Below the pieces are notes generated by a model. It was not told the DNA's origin, made no database searches, and saw only the letters and a list, made by a program, of their open reading frames with translations. This document shows, piece by piece, positions 51,193-59,664 of a stretch of DNA of 64,000 nucleotides. Both the position numbers and the translations under genes were made by a program. The first letter of the stretch is position 1, and the number at the start of each line of letters is the position of its first letter. The stretch covers positions 1 through 64,000 of the forward strand of contig JBEKYM010000015.1 of the NCBI GenBank assembly GCA_049510975.1. The letters are read 5' to 3'. The stretch is from JAKACA01 sp049510975. Its GTDB lineage: Bacteria; Actinomycetota; Acidimicrobiia; Acidimicrobiales; Bog-793.

Positions 51193-51606
51193 ATGACCGA
51201 GGCATCCGACCCCCAGCTCCCCGACGTCGAGCTGCTGGCGGCAGCACTTCGCGCCGACAACTCCGATCTCGATTCGTATCACCGCGTGCTCTCGTCCTCG
51301 ATCGGCGACCTTCTCCCGGGCGGGCTCGTCGAGGTCGACCGGGAGCGCTCGCTGTCCGATCGCATGGCGGGCCGGCCAGGTACGGCCACGGCCATCCGGC
51401 TCCATCTCGGCGACAAGACCCTCGAGCTCGTTGCCCACCACGGGCGACTCGTGGCCACGATCGCCCAGGAGGTCCGTGGCGTCGTCATCAGCCGCAAAGA
51501 GGTTCCGGTGGCCGAATGGGTGCAGGCGCTCGCCGCCTACCTCGCCGCCCTCGCCAACGACAGTGCTTCGGCCCGCGAGGCGCTCGGACGCCTGATCGGC
51601 AACTAG
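51193..51606 (+). CDS. Conserved small protein of YbjQ operon
   Basis: 137 residues from the ATG at 51193. No motif recognised: acidic N-terminus (DPQLPDVELLAAALRADNSDLD), beta-rich middle (TAIRLHLGDKTLELVAHHGRLVATI, GVVISRKEVPVAEW) and a helical end. It may be a partner of the YbjQ proteins, seen from memory next to them in other actinobacteria, but I cannot confirm this here. Function unknown. Confidence 0.7.
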   Translation: MTEASDPQLPDVELLAAALRADNSDLDSYHRVLSSSIGDLLPGGLVEVDRERSLSDRMAGRPGTATAIRLHLGDKTLELVAHHGRLVATIAQEVRGVVISRKEVPVAEWVQALAAYLAALANDSASAREALGRLIGN

Positions 51607-51648
51607 CGCCGACTCGCCGGCGGCTGCCGGCCGGCCGGCCGGGCTCGG

Positions 51649-52992
51649 TCAGCCCCCCGAGCCCGAGTGTCGCCCCTTCGACGCCGCTGCCGCCGATGCC
51701 TCGGCGATGGCGGTTGCACACTCGGCGGCCCGGTCGGTGTCGAGCGCGGCCGTCGTGACGCGGATCGCCGGCCCCGACACCATGCGAAACCTCCCCCCCG
51801 GCGCCACCAACCACCCCCGGGCCAACAGCGCGCTCACCGCCGTTGCCTCATCCCCCACCGGGATCCAGACGTTGAGTCCGGTCGGAGCGGCGACGTCGAT
51901 GCCGCGGGCGGCGAGCTCGGCGCACAGCGCCGCGCGCCGCTGGCGGTAGAGGCTCGAGGCGGCTGCGAGCTGCGACGAGACCGCAGGGTCCTGCCAGAGG
52001 GCGAGGGCAAGCTGTTGGACGAGGTGGCTGACCCAGCCGGCGCCGGCGATGACCGACGACTCGAGACGGGCGACGGTGGTGGCGTCGCCGGCGGCCACCG
52101 CCAGACGGAGGTCCGGCCCGTAGCCCTTGGCGAGCGAGCGGAGGAAGCCATACCGGCCCGTCGGGCCCACGACCGGGTGGAGAGCCACTTCGGCGAGCCC
52201 GCAGGCGTGGTCGTCCTCGATGACGAGACGTCCGGGATAGCGGCTGAAGACCTCCCGCAGCTCGCCGGCGCGGCGCTTCGAGATGGCAGCTCCCGTCGGG
52301 TTCTGGGCACGGGCGGTGACCACGATCGCCTTGGCGCCCGCCGCCAGCGACTGCCACACGCCGTCGGTCGTGGGACCTTCGGGGTCGACGGCCGTCGGTA
52401 CGGCGGTGTAGCCGAGCCGCTCGACCAGATCGATGAGGGCGGCCCAGCCCGGGTCCTCGAGGGCGACCCGATCACCGGGTGCGAGGTTGGACGCCAGCAT
52501 CCTCGCGATGCCGTCGAGGGCGCCGAAGGTCACCGTGGCGTGCTCAGCCGGGACGCCGTCGCGCTTCAGCCGCCGGCGGGCCTCGGCGATGAAGCCTGGG
52601 TGGGCCACGGGCGAGCCGTACATCGCCGGCTCGTACGCCAGACCGGCGACGGCCGGCACCGGGTCGGGGAGCAGCCTCGGGTCGGGGTTGCCGCTGGAGC
52701 AGTCGACCACGCCGGCTGGCACCGGTATCGCTTGGCGGACGGGTGCCAGATCTTCCTTGCGTAGCTCCCGCACCCACGTGCCTCGCCGCCGGTCCGATGC
52801 CGTGAGCCCGCGGGTGTTGAGCACACGGTAGGCAGAGGCGACGGTGCCGGCGCTCAAGCCGACTTGCTCGGCCAGCTGGCGGATGGGCGGGAGAGGTTCG
52901 CCGGCGGCGAAGCTTCCCTGGCGGATGGACCGCTCGATCGCTTCGGCAAGGTCGGCGGCCGTGCGGACAGTCGGATAGTCTTGTAGTGCCAC
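51649..52992 (-). CDS. MocR/GntR-type regulator with aminotransferase domain
   Basis: 447 residues from the GTG at 52992. N-terminal winged helix (RTAADLAEAIERSIRQGSFAAGEPLPPIRQLAEQVGLSAGTVASAYRVL) then an aminotransferase-fold effector domain with FGALDGIARML, DPGWAALID, ARAQNPTGAAIS and IEDDHACGL (PLP-Lys is expected near SLAKGYGPDLRLAVAAG). MocR proteins bind PLP or amino compounds and regulate a divergent gene. Here that is the flavin oxidase at 53088. TACAAT (53007-53002) ends 9 nt before the GTG, so transcription is nearly leaderless. Confidence 0.93.
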   Translation of the reverse strand: MALQDYPTVRTAADLAEAIERSIRQGSFAAGEPLPPIRQLAEQVGLSAGTVASAYRVLNTRGLTASDRRRGTWVRELRKEDLAPVRQAIPVPAGVVDCSSGNPDPRLLPDPVPAVAGLAYEPAMYGSPVAHPGFIAEARRRLKRDGVPAEHATVTFGALDGIARMLASNLAPGDRVALEDPGWAALIDLVERLGYTAVPTAVDPEGPTTDGVWQSLAAGAKAIVVTARAQNPTGAAISKRRAGELREVFSRYPGRLVIEDDHACGLAEVALHPVVGPTGRYGFLRSLAKGYGPDLRLAVAAGDATTVARLESSVIAGAGWVSHLVQQLALALWQDPAVSSQLAAASSLYRQRRAALCAELAARGIDVAAPTGLNVWIPVGDEATAVSALLARGWLVAPGGRFRMVSGPAIRVTTAALDTDRAAECATAIAEASAAAASKGRHSGSGG

Positions 52993-53008
52993 AGACGGAC
53001 GATTGTAA
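52981..53008. promoter_or_regulatory. Direct-repeat operator candidate for MocR
   Basis: TTGTA at 52981-52985 and again at 53003-53007, 22 bp apart (two helical turns), in the shared region of the MocR and oxidase genes. MocR regulators bind direct repeats. The second copy overlaps the TACAAT -10 of the mocR-type gene. Confidence 0.4.
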
Positions 53009-53087
53009 CAGTACATAACTGCACAGGACGGATGGACGGGTCGACGCCCCATCGAGGCGATCGACCCGAGACGACCCGGAGGACGAG

Positions 53088-53780
53088 ATGTACCAAGCCA
53101 CCAAGACGACGACACCGTCCCGCCATCAAGAGCGCGCCAGCTGGGACGAGGACGTCGTCCGCTCGATCCTCGACGAGGCCATCATCGGCCATCTCGCCTT
53201 CATCGACGACGACCGCCCCCAGGTCCTGCCGCTGCTCTTCGTCCGCGTCGACGACTCGGTCTACCTGCATGGCTCGACGGCAGCTCACTTCGCCCGCAGG
53301 GCGGCTCGGAACGGCTCGCTCCAGGTGAGCTTCGAGGTCACCTTGATCGATGCTCTCGTTCTCGCTCGTTCTGCCTTCAGCCACTCGGCGAACTACCGCA
53401 GCGTTGTGGCCCACGGGGAGGCAACTGTCGTGCGCGACGAGGCACGCAAGGCGGCGGTGCTCGTCGCCTTGATGGACAAGCTGATCCCCGGTCGCAACGC
53501 CGAGGCGCGCGGCCCGCGCCCCGACGAGCTGCGCCAGACGGCGTTGCTCGAACTGCCCCTTTCCGACGTGGGGGCAAAGGTACGCGCCGGCGGTCCCCTC
53601 GACGACGACGGCGACCTCGAGCTACCGGTGTGGGCGGGCATTCGCCCGATCGTGGCTCACTGGGGAGCCGCCGTCGCGGCGGATGGTTTGGCACAGGACC
53701 TGCCCGTACCCGGCTATCTGACCGAGCACGACTGCGAAGGCGGGCTGCTCGGGCCCGGAGCCGGCGCCCTGACGACGTGA
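53088..53780 (+). CDS. Pyridoxamine 5'-phosphate oxidase-related FMN-binding protein
   Basis: 230 residues, ATG 53088 with GGAGGAC upstream. Split-barrel FMN fold: ILDEAIIGHLAFIDDDRPQVLPLLFVRVDDSVYLHG, RRAARNGSLQVSFEV, SANYRSVVAHGEATVV. This pattern (TRHxRA-like N-terminus and IGxLAx) is the subfamily used in flavin reductase or antibiotic-detoxifying proteins. Divergent to the MocR regulator, its probable controller. It shares GTGA with dtd, so that gene is expressed with it. Confidence 0.88.
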   Translation: MYQATKTTTPSRHQERASWDEDVVRSILDEAIIGHLAFIDDDRPQVLPLLFVRVDDSVYLHGSTAAHFARRAARNGSLQVSFEVTLIDALVLARSAFSHSANYRSVVAHGEATVVRDEARKAAVLVALMDKLIPGRNAEARGPRPDELRQTALLELPLSDVGAKVRAGGPLDDDGDLELPVWAGIRPIVAHWGAAVAADGLAQDLPVPGYLTEHDCEGGLLGPGAGALTT

Positions 53781-54226
53781 GGGCCGTCGCGCAGCGGGTC
53801 ACGCACGCCCGCGTGACGGTCGCCGGCGAGGTCGTCGGTGCGATCGACTCGCCCGGACTGTGCGTGCTCGTCGGGGTGACCCACTCCGACTCGCTTCCGA
53901 CGGCGAAAGCCCTCGCCGGCCGCTTGTGGAACTTGCGGGTGTTCGACGACGAGGACGGCCGCATGAACCGGTCGGCCGCCGACCTCGGCGCACCGCTGCT
54001 CGTCGTCAGCCAGTTCACGCTCTACGGCGCCACGAGCAAGGGCAGGCGCCCGTCGTACGTGGCGGCGGCGCCGGGCCCCATCGCCGAACCGCTCGTCGAT
54101 GCCGTCGTCGCCGAGCTTCGAGAGCTCGGCGCCACGGTCGCGTGCGGGCGCTTCGGGGCAGAGATGCTCGTCGAGCTGGCGAACGACGGCCCAGTGACCA
54201 TCCTGCTCGAGGTCGGGGACGGCTGA
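53777..54226 (+). CDS. dtd: D-aminoacyl-tRNA deacylase
   Basis: 149 residues from the GTG at 53777 overlapping the stop of the oxidase. The conserved motifs SQFTLYG (Thr81 within it) and NDGPVTI (about 139) are intact, with GxCVLVGV and GRLWNLRVFDDEDG MN in front. DTD hydrolyses the ester of D-amino acids (and glycine) wrongly charged to tRNA, guarding translation. Length matches the family. No special features besides the position at the end of the MocR-regulated pair. Confidence 0.96.
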   Translation: MRAVAQRVTHARVTVAGEVVGAIDSPGLCVLVGVTHSDSLPTAKALAGRLWNLRVFDDEDGRMNRSAADLGAPLLVVSQFTLYGATSKGRRPSYVAAAPGPIAEPLVDAVVAELRELGATVACGRFGAEMLVELANDGPVTILLEVGDG

Positions 54227-54260
54227 GCTGCGGAGCGCCGGGCGGCTCCGCGCTCGGTCC

Positions 54261-55811
54261 TCAGACGATGCGGCTCGAGGTGTTGCCCCAGTAGCGGTCA
54301 CGCAGGAGCCGTTTGTAGAGCTTGCCGGTTGGCAGCCGCGGGAGCTCGGCGACGAAGTCGACCGAGCGCGGGCACTTGAACGGCGCCAGCTGCTGGCGGC
54401 AGAACTGCAGGAGCTCGGCCTCGGTCTCGGCACCGGCTTCCTGCCCGTCCATGAGCTGGACGACGGCCTTCACCTCCTCGCCGAAATCCGCGTTCGGCAC
54501 GCCGAAGACGGCTGCGTCGGCCACCTTCGGGTGCGTGATGAGCAGGTTCTCGCACTCCTGCGGGTAGATGTTGACTCCACCCGAGATGATCATGAAGGTC
54601 GCCCGGTCCGTCAGGTACACGTACCCCTCGTCGTCGAGGTAGCCGACGTCGCCGACCGTGACGAGCGTGCCGTCTGGTGAGGTCGACTCCGCCGTCTTCT
54701 CGGTGTCGTTGAAGTAGGAGAACACCGACCCGGGCCTGAACCAGAGCGTCCCCGGAGTGCCGAGCGGCACCTCCTCGAAGTTGCCATCGAGGATGTGGAG
54801 CTCGCCCGCCATCACTTTGCCGACGGTGCCCGGATGGGCGAGCCATTCCTCTGAGTCGCAGGCCGTGAAGCCGATCGCCTCGGTGGCCCCGTAGTACTCG
54901 ATGATGATGGGGCCCCACCACTCGATCATCTGCTGCTTGACCGGGATGGGGCACGGAGCGGCTGCGTGCACGGCAACCTCGAGAGACGAGAGGTCGTAAC
55001 GGCTTCTCACGGCTTCCGGCAGCTTGAGCATGCGGCTGAACATCGTCGGCACGAGCTGGCTGTGGGTGACGGAGTATCGCTCGATCAGCTGCAGGTAGGC
55101 CTCCGGATCGAACTTCTCCATGATGATCACGGTGGCGCCCCGGCGGATGGCGAGGTTGACCGAGGCTTGCGGCGCCGAGTGGTAGAGCGGCGCAGGGGAC
55201 AGGTAGGTCATGCCGTCCCGGTAGCGCCAGAGGTTGTCGAGAAAGTGATAGAGCGGCATCTGCTCACCCGGTGGGACGTCGTCGAGCGGCCGCAGGATGC
55301 CCTTGGGACGACCGGTGGTTCCCGAGGAGTACAGCATGGCCGTCCCACGGGACTCGTCCTCGATCGGCGTGTCGGGAAACCCAGCCGTCGCGCTCTCGTA
55401 GTCGATCCACCTGTCGCCCTCTTCTGCCCCGTCCACGACGAGGCAGAGCGAGACCTGTGGGCAGTCGCGCAGCGCCGCGGCTGCCACCTCGAAGCAAGCA
55501 CGCGAGGTGATGAGCACCTTCGACTCGCTGTTCTCGAGGATGTAGGCGAGCTCCGGGGCCGTGAGGAACGAGTTCACGCAGGTGTAGTAGAGACCGGCAC
55601 GCTCGCCGGCGGCACAGCACTCGAGGTAGCGGTTGTTGTTCTCCATGAAGATGGAGTAGTGGTCGAGGCGATGGAGGCCCTGGCGGCGCAGCAGATGGGC
55701 CAGTCGGTTGGCGCGCCGTTCCAGCTCGGCATAACTGACGACTTCGCCGGTCGAGGCCATGATGAAGGCGGCCTGGTCCGGTCGTTGTTCCGCGTGACTG
55801 CCTGCGTACAT
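54261..55811 (-). CDS. Acyl-CoA synthetase (FadD-like AMP-ligase)
   Basis: 516 residues from the ATG at 55811 (AGGGGGAG upstream); the longer frame upstream to 56963 is antisense to the reductase gene. Adenylation motifs: AMLYSSGTTGRPKGIL (P-loop), YYGATEAIGFTACDS, VGDVGYLDDEGYVYLTDRATFMIISGGVNIYP and PTGKLYKRLL with the catalytic Lys. It activates a carboxylic acid to its CoA ester via an acyl-AMP. May feed the FadE/thiolase system; steroid side-chain or fatty substrate not distinguishable. Convergent to dtd across 34 bp. Confidence 0.93.
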   Translation of the reverse strand: MYAGSHAEQRPDQAAFIMASTGEVVSYAELERRANRLAHLLRRQGLHRLDHYSIFMENNNRYLECCAAGERAGLYYTCVNSFLTAPELAYILENSESKVLITSRACFEVAAAALRDCPQVSLCLVVDGAEEGDRWIDYESATAGFPDTPIEDESRGTAMLYSSGTTGRPKGILRPLDDVPPGEQMPLYHFLDNLWRYRDGMTYLSPAPLYHSAPQASVNLAIRRGATVIIMEKFDPEAYLQLIERYSVTHSQLVPTMFSRMLKLPEAVRSRYDLSSLEVAVHAAAPCPIPVKQQMIEWWGPIIIEYYGATEAIGFTACDSEEWLAHPGTVGKVMAGELHILDGNFEEVPLGTPGTLWFRPGSVFSYFNDTEKTAESTSPDGTLVTVGDVGYLDDEGYVYLTDRATFMIISGGVNIYPQECENLLITHPKVADAAVFGVPNADFGEEVKAVVQLMDGQEAGAETEAELLQFCRQQLAPFKCPRSVDFVAELPRLPTGKLYKRLLRDRYWGNTSSRIV

Positions 55812-55919
55812 CCTGCTCCCCCTTTGACCGTCGTAGCAGGATAGGGCCGGCGGGAATGCGACAACAGGACGGTGGTGTCGCCGACCCGGTCGGCCGCCCG
55901 CGGGCACCATACTGGCGCC

Positions 55920-56891
55920 ATGCGTTACGTCATCCTCGGAGCCGGTGCGATCGGAGGGGCCATCGGCGGCCGACTCTTTCAGCACGGCCACGACGTCGTC
56001 CTCATCGCTCGCGGTGCCCACCTCGCGGCGCTCCGCACGTCCGGGCTCGAGTTGCGCGACCCCGGTGCCTCCGTGCGGCTGGACATCGAGTCGGTTGCGT
56101 CGGCCCGAGATGCCAAGCCCACGATCGAGGATGTCGTCATCCTGGCCACGAAGAGCCAACACTCCGAGGCACTCCTTGCCGAGCTCGCCGTCGTCGCCCC
56201 TCCGGGCATCGCCGTCGTCCTGGCGCAAAACGGCGTCGAGAACGAGCGCCTGTCGCTGCGCCGTTTCGCCAATACCTACGGCATGCGGGTCATCCTCGCC
56301 GGCACCCACCTCGAACCCGGCGTCGTCGAGATCTCGACGGCTCCGCTGTGGGGCATTCTCGACGTCGGGCGCTACCCGGAGGGAGTCGACGAGCTCGCCG
56401 AGCAGATCGCCGCCGACCTGCGGGCGAGCGGGTTCGACTCGACCGCGACGCCGGCAGTGATGAGCCACAAGTACCTGAAGCTGTTGAGCAACCTGTCGAA
56501 CGCCATCCAGGCCGCCTGTGGCATCGACGACGATCCGATCGCCCACCAGCTCGGCAAAGCTGCCAGAGCCGAAGCCCGCGCGTGTTACGCCGCCGCCGGC
56601 ATCGAGTGCGCCGACGAGGGCGACGAGGCGGAACGCCGCCGCCGGCGAGGCCTGACCCAACCTGTCGGCGGGGTGACGCGGCAGGGCGGTTCCTCGTGGC
56701 AGAGCCTGCGCCGCGGGACCGGGAACATCGAGGCCGACTGGCTGAACGGCGAGATCGTGCTGCTCGGCCGCCTGCACGGCGTGCCGACACCGGTGAACGA
56801 GCGCCTGCAAGCCGTCGCCAACCGCATGGCACACGAGGGCCTGCGTCCGGCATCCATCCGACCGGAGGACCTCGCCGCCGGGCTCTTGTGA
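55920..56891 (+). CDS. Ketopantoate reductase-like protein (ApbA/PanE)
   Basis: 323 residues from the ATG at 55920, 6 nt after CATACT (55908-55913), hence probably leaderless. NADPH loop ILGAGAIGGAIGGRLFQHGHDVVLIAR, VILATKSQHS and AQNGVENE are typical of PanE, which reduces 2-ketopantoate for CoA synthesis. An insertion EADEAERRRRRGLTQPVGG precedes the C-terminal helices, and the catalytic Lys region (MSHKYLKLLSNLSNAIQA) is intact. May instead act on another 2-oxoacid, as it is beside acyl-CoA genes. Confidence 0.88.
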   Translation: MRYVILGAGAIGGAIGGRLFQHGHDVVLIARGAHLAALRTSGLELRDPGASVRLDIESVASARDAKPTIEDVVILATKSQHSEALLAELAVVAPPGIAVVLAQNGVENERLSLRRFANTYGMRVILAGTHLEPGVVEISTAPLWGILDVGRYPEGVDELAEQIAADLRASGFDSTATPAVMSHKYLKLLSNLSNAIQAACGIDDDPIAHQLGKAARAEARACYAAAGIECADEGDEAERRRRRGLTQPVGGVTRQGGSSWQSLRRGTGNIEADWLNGEIVLLGRLHGVPTPVNERLQAVANRMAHEGLRPASIRPEDLAAGLL

Positions 56892-56973
56892 GGGACACGC
56901 TGGGTCCGCTCGGCCCCAGGCGCAACCGACCCAACCTGAAGCGCACGTCGTCCCGCCGTGCAAGAGTGAGCAC

Positions 56974-57927
56974 GTGATCCCCTATGAGCTCGGCCTGCAC
57001 GAGGTCGCCGAGGGCGTGTTCGCCTACCTGCAACCCGACGGGTCCTGGGGCTACAGCAACGCCGGGCTTGTCGTCGGCGAGGGTGAGTCGCTGCTCGTGG
57101 ACACCCTGTTCGACCTTCAGCTCACCGAAGCGATGCTCGCCGCCATGGCGCCTCACACCGAAGGGCGCCCGATCACCACCGTCGTCAACACGCATGCGAA
57201 CGGCGACCATTGTCACGGCAACCAGCTCGTTGCCGATGACGGCGCCCGCATCATCGCCTCGGCGGCGACGGCCCGTGAGATGGCCGACCTGCCGCCGGCG
57301 ACGCTCGCCGGCTTGAAGCAACTCGATCTCGGGCCCGACGGGAACCGTTTCGTCTCGGAGGCCTTCGGTGCCTTCCGCTTCGACGACATCGAGCTCAGCC
57401 CGCCTACCGAGACCTTCTCCGGCAGCTTCGCCGGCCTCGTCGGCGGCCGGCAGTATCAGTTGGAGGAGGTCGGCCCAGCTCACACAGGCGGCGACGTCAT
57501 CGTGCACGTGCCCGATGCGGCCGTCGTGTTCACGGGCGACATCGCCTTCATCGGCTCCACGCCGATCGTCTGGGCCGGTCCCGTCGGCAACTGGCTCGCG
57601 GCCATCGAGCGGATCCGGGCATGGCAGCCGGCCGTCGTGGTGCCCGGGCACGGCCCGGTCGTCACGATTGAAGAGCTTGCCGACGTGGAGGCGTACTTGC
57701 GTTTCGTACGCCACGAGGCCTCCGAGCGTGCGCAGGCCGGCATGCCGGCGCTCGAGGCTGCCTTCGACATCGACCTCGGGGCCTACGCAGACTGGTCCGA
57801 CACCGAGCGGATCGTCGTCAACACCGACACCGTGTACGCCGAGGTCCTTCCCGGCTACACCCGGATGAACATCCTGGCGATGATGTCCGAGATGGGTCGC
57901 TACCGGTCCGCCCGAGCCGCCTCCTAG
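56974..57927 (+). CDS. MBL-fold metallohydrolase
   Basis: 317 residues from the GTG at 56974. The metal motif reads NTHANGDHCHGN (residues 74-79 HANGDH), so the second His of HxHxDH is replaced by Asn, leaving Zn2 site ligands Asp78/His79; other ligands PAHTGGD, VVFTGDI and VVPGHGPV are present. This variant is a recurrent subgroup of MBL hydrolases, possibly quinone-alkyl or thioesterase-like. Transcribed with the PanE-like gene, 82 bp downstream. Confidence 0.88.
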   Translation: MIPYELGLHEVAEGVFAYLQPDGSWGYSNAGLVVGEGESLLVDTLFDLQLTEAMLAAMAPHTEGRPITTVVNTHANGDHCHGNQLVADDGARIIASAATAREMADLPPATLAGLKQLDLGPDGNRFVSEAFGAFRFDDIELSPPTETFSGSFAGLVGGRQYQLEEVGPAHTGGDVIVHVPDAAVVFTGDIAFIGSTPIVWAGPVGNWLAAIERIRAWQPAVVVPGHGPVVTIEELADVEAYLRFVRHEASERAQAGMPALEAAFDIDLGAYADWSDTERIVVNTDTVYAEVLPGYTRMNILAMMSEMGRYRSARAAS

Positions 57928-57951
57928 CGGGGTCTCCGATGAGCCCCGCGA

Positions 57952-58770
57952 TCAAAAGCGGGGCGGACGCTTCTCCCGCAGGGCCGCCACGCCTTCGCGA
58001 TAGTCGGGAGCCCGCATCATCGAGCTCATCGTCGCCTCGGCATCGGCGATCGACGCCGCCGGGCCGCCGGAAGCGAGCAGGTCCCGGTAGAGCTGGCGTT
58101 TGGTGACGGCCATCGACGCCGGAGACACTTCGCTCGCCAGGACGCGCGCAGAGGAGCCCACGTGAGCGGCGAGCTCGCCGGCGGGCACGACGGCGCTCAC
58201 GAGTCCCATCGCCTGCGCCTCCTCGGCGAGGAAGACCCGGCTCGACAGCAAGATGTCGGCCGCCCGCGAGAGCCCGATGAGGCGAGGCAGCATCCACGAG
58301 AGGCCGAACTCCGCCGGCAGCCCGAGCTTGCCGTGGGCCGACGTGAGCTTTGCGCCGGCGGCGGCGATCCGCACGTCGCAATAGCACATCAACGCAAAAC
58401 CGAGACCGGCTGCAGGACCGTTCACCGCTGCGATGACGGGTTTCTCGATGCCGAGGTGGTAGGCGAGGTCGGCGTCGAACTCCGCCCGCGCTCCGTAGCC
58501 GGGCCTGGGCGGGTCGTCCGGCAAGCCGTCGGAGTACCCGCCCCGCTCGAGGTGACCGGCGAGCGCTTCGCTGTCGGCACCCGCACAGAAGCCCCTCCCC
58601 GCTCCCGTCACCACGATCACCCGGACACCCTCGTCGGCGGCGGCCTCGGAGAGGGCCGCGCGGTACTCGAGGCTCATGCGCCCCGTCCAGGCGTTCAGTC
58701 GCTCTGGCCGTTTCAGGGTGATGGTGGCGACTCGGTCCGCAACGCTGTACTCGGTGACTTTTCGCTCCAC
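57952..58770 (-). CDS. Enoyl-CoA hydratase/isomerase family protein
   Basis: 272 residues from the GTG at 58770. Crotonase fold: ITLKRPERLNAWTGRM, GRGFCAGADSEAL (oxyanion), AVNGPAAGLGFALMCYCDVRIAAAG, and KLGLPAEFGLSWMLPRLIG. The catalytic position after LGLPAEFG carries Glu. It hydrates trans-2-enoyl-CoA in beta-oxidation or ring-opening of steroid acyl-CoAs. Divergent from the Sir2 gene (42 bp), convergent to MBL (24 bp). Start lacks a ribosome site. Confidence 0.92.
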   Translation of the reverse strand: MERKVTEYSVADRVATITLKRPERLNAWTGRMSLEYRAALSEAAADEGVRVIVVTGAGRGFCAGADSEALAGHLERGGYSDGLPDDPPRPGYGARAEFDADLAYHLGIEKPVIAAVNGPAAGLGFALMCYCDVRIAAAGAKLTSAHGKLGLPAEFGLSWMLPRLIGLSRAADILLSSRVFLAEEAQAMGLVSAVVPAGELAAHVGSSARVLASEVSPASMAVTKRQLYRDLLASGGPAASIADAEATMSSMMRAPDYREGVAALREKRPPRF

Positions 58771-58812
58771 GGCGTGCGACGCTACCGGCTCGCCTGCGCG
58801 AACCTGGAGGAG

Positions 58813-59664
58813 ATGGCCATCGAAGCTGCCGATCCACAAGCCCTTGCGGGCGGTGCGGCGCTCGTCGCCGGCGCCGCTTCGGTCGTCGTGCTCACCGGCG
58901 CCGGCATCTCGACCGATGCCGGCATTCCCGACTTCCGTGGCCCGAACGGGGTGTGGACTCGCAACCCGGGCGCCGAGCGCATGGCCACGTTGCACCACTA
59001 CCTCGAGGACGGTGAGGTCCGGCGGGCGGCCTGGCGGTCGCGGCTCACCTCTCCGGTCTGGGGCGCTCGGCCGACTGCTGCGCATCGGGCGCTCGTCGAA
59101 CTGGAGCGGCGGGGACGGTTGCACACCCTCGTCACCCAGAACACCGACGGGCTCCACCTCCTTGCCGGCAACTCGCCGGCGCACGTCGTCGAAGTGCATG
59201 GCACCGCCCACACCTGTGTCTGCTGGACGTGCGGGGACCGGCGGCCGACCCTCGAGGTGCTCGAGCGTGTGCGAGCGGGGGAGGAGGATCCTCGGTGCCG
59301 GCAGCCGGCGGGCGGAGCTGGATCGTTGAGCGGAATTGGTCCTGAGGAGTGCGGAGGGATCCTGAAGACGGCCACCGTGAGCTTCGGCCAGTCGCTCGAC
59401 CCGGATCACCTCGAGCGCGCCCACCTCGCAGTTGCCGAGTCCGACCTGCTCCTTGCCGTCGGCTCGACGCTCGAGGTGCAGCCGATCGCCGGCATCGTCC
59501 CGTTCGCCCGCCACTTCGGCAAAGCGATCGTGATCGTGAACGGCAGCCCAACAGCCTGTGACGAGATCGCCGACGTCGTCGTCCGCGGGTCGATCAGCGA
59601 CGTGATCCCTCAGCTCGTGGGGACCGGCGCAAGTCCCTCGGTCGCCGGTCCCACGGTCGACTGA
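58813..59664 (+). CDS. NAD-dependent protein deacylase, sirtuin family
   Basis: 283 residues from the ATG at 58813, GGAGGAG immediately upstream. Rossmann motifs GAGIST (29-34), QNTDGLH (109-115), catalytic HG (129-130); zinc Cys pairs Cys137-Cys140 and Cys162-Cys180 with an unusually long 17-residue spacer in the second. Removes acyl groups from lysines using NAD, releasing nicotinamide and O-acyl-ADP-ribose; commonly regulates acyl-CoA synthetases like the one at 54261 (inference). The 3' end overlaps the convergent YcaQ-like gene by 55 nt. Confidence 0.95.
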   Translation: MAIEAADPQALAGGAALVAGAASVVVLTGAGISTDAGIPDFRGPNGVWTRNPGAERMATLHHYLEDGEVRRAAWRSRLTSPVWGARPTAAHRALVELERRGRLHTLVTQNTDGLHLLAGNSPAHVVEVHGTAHTCVCWTCGDRRPTLEVLERVRAGEEDPRCRQPAGGAGSLSGIGPEECGGILKTATVSFGQSLDPDHLERAHLAVAESDLLLAVGSTLEVQPIAGIVPFARHFGKAIVIVNGSPTACDEIADVVVRGSISDVIPQLVGTGASPSVAGPTVD

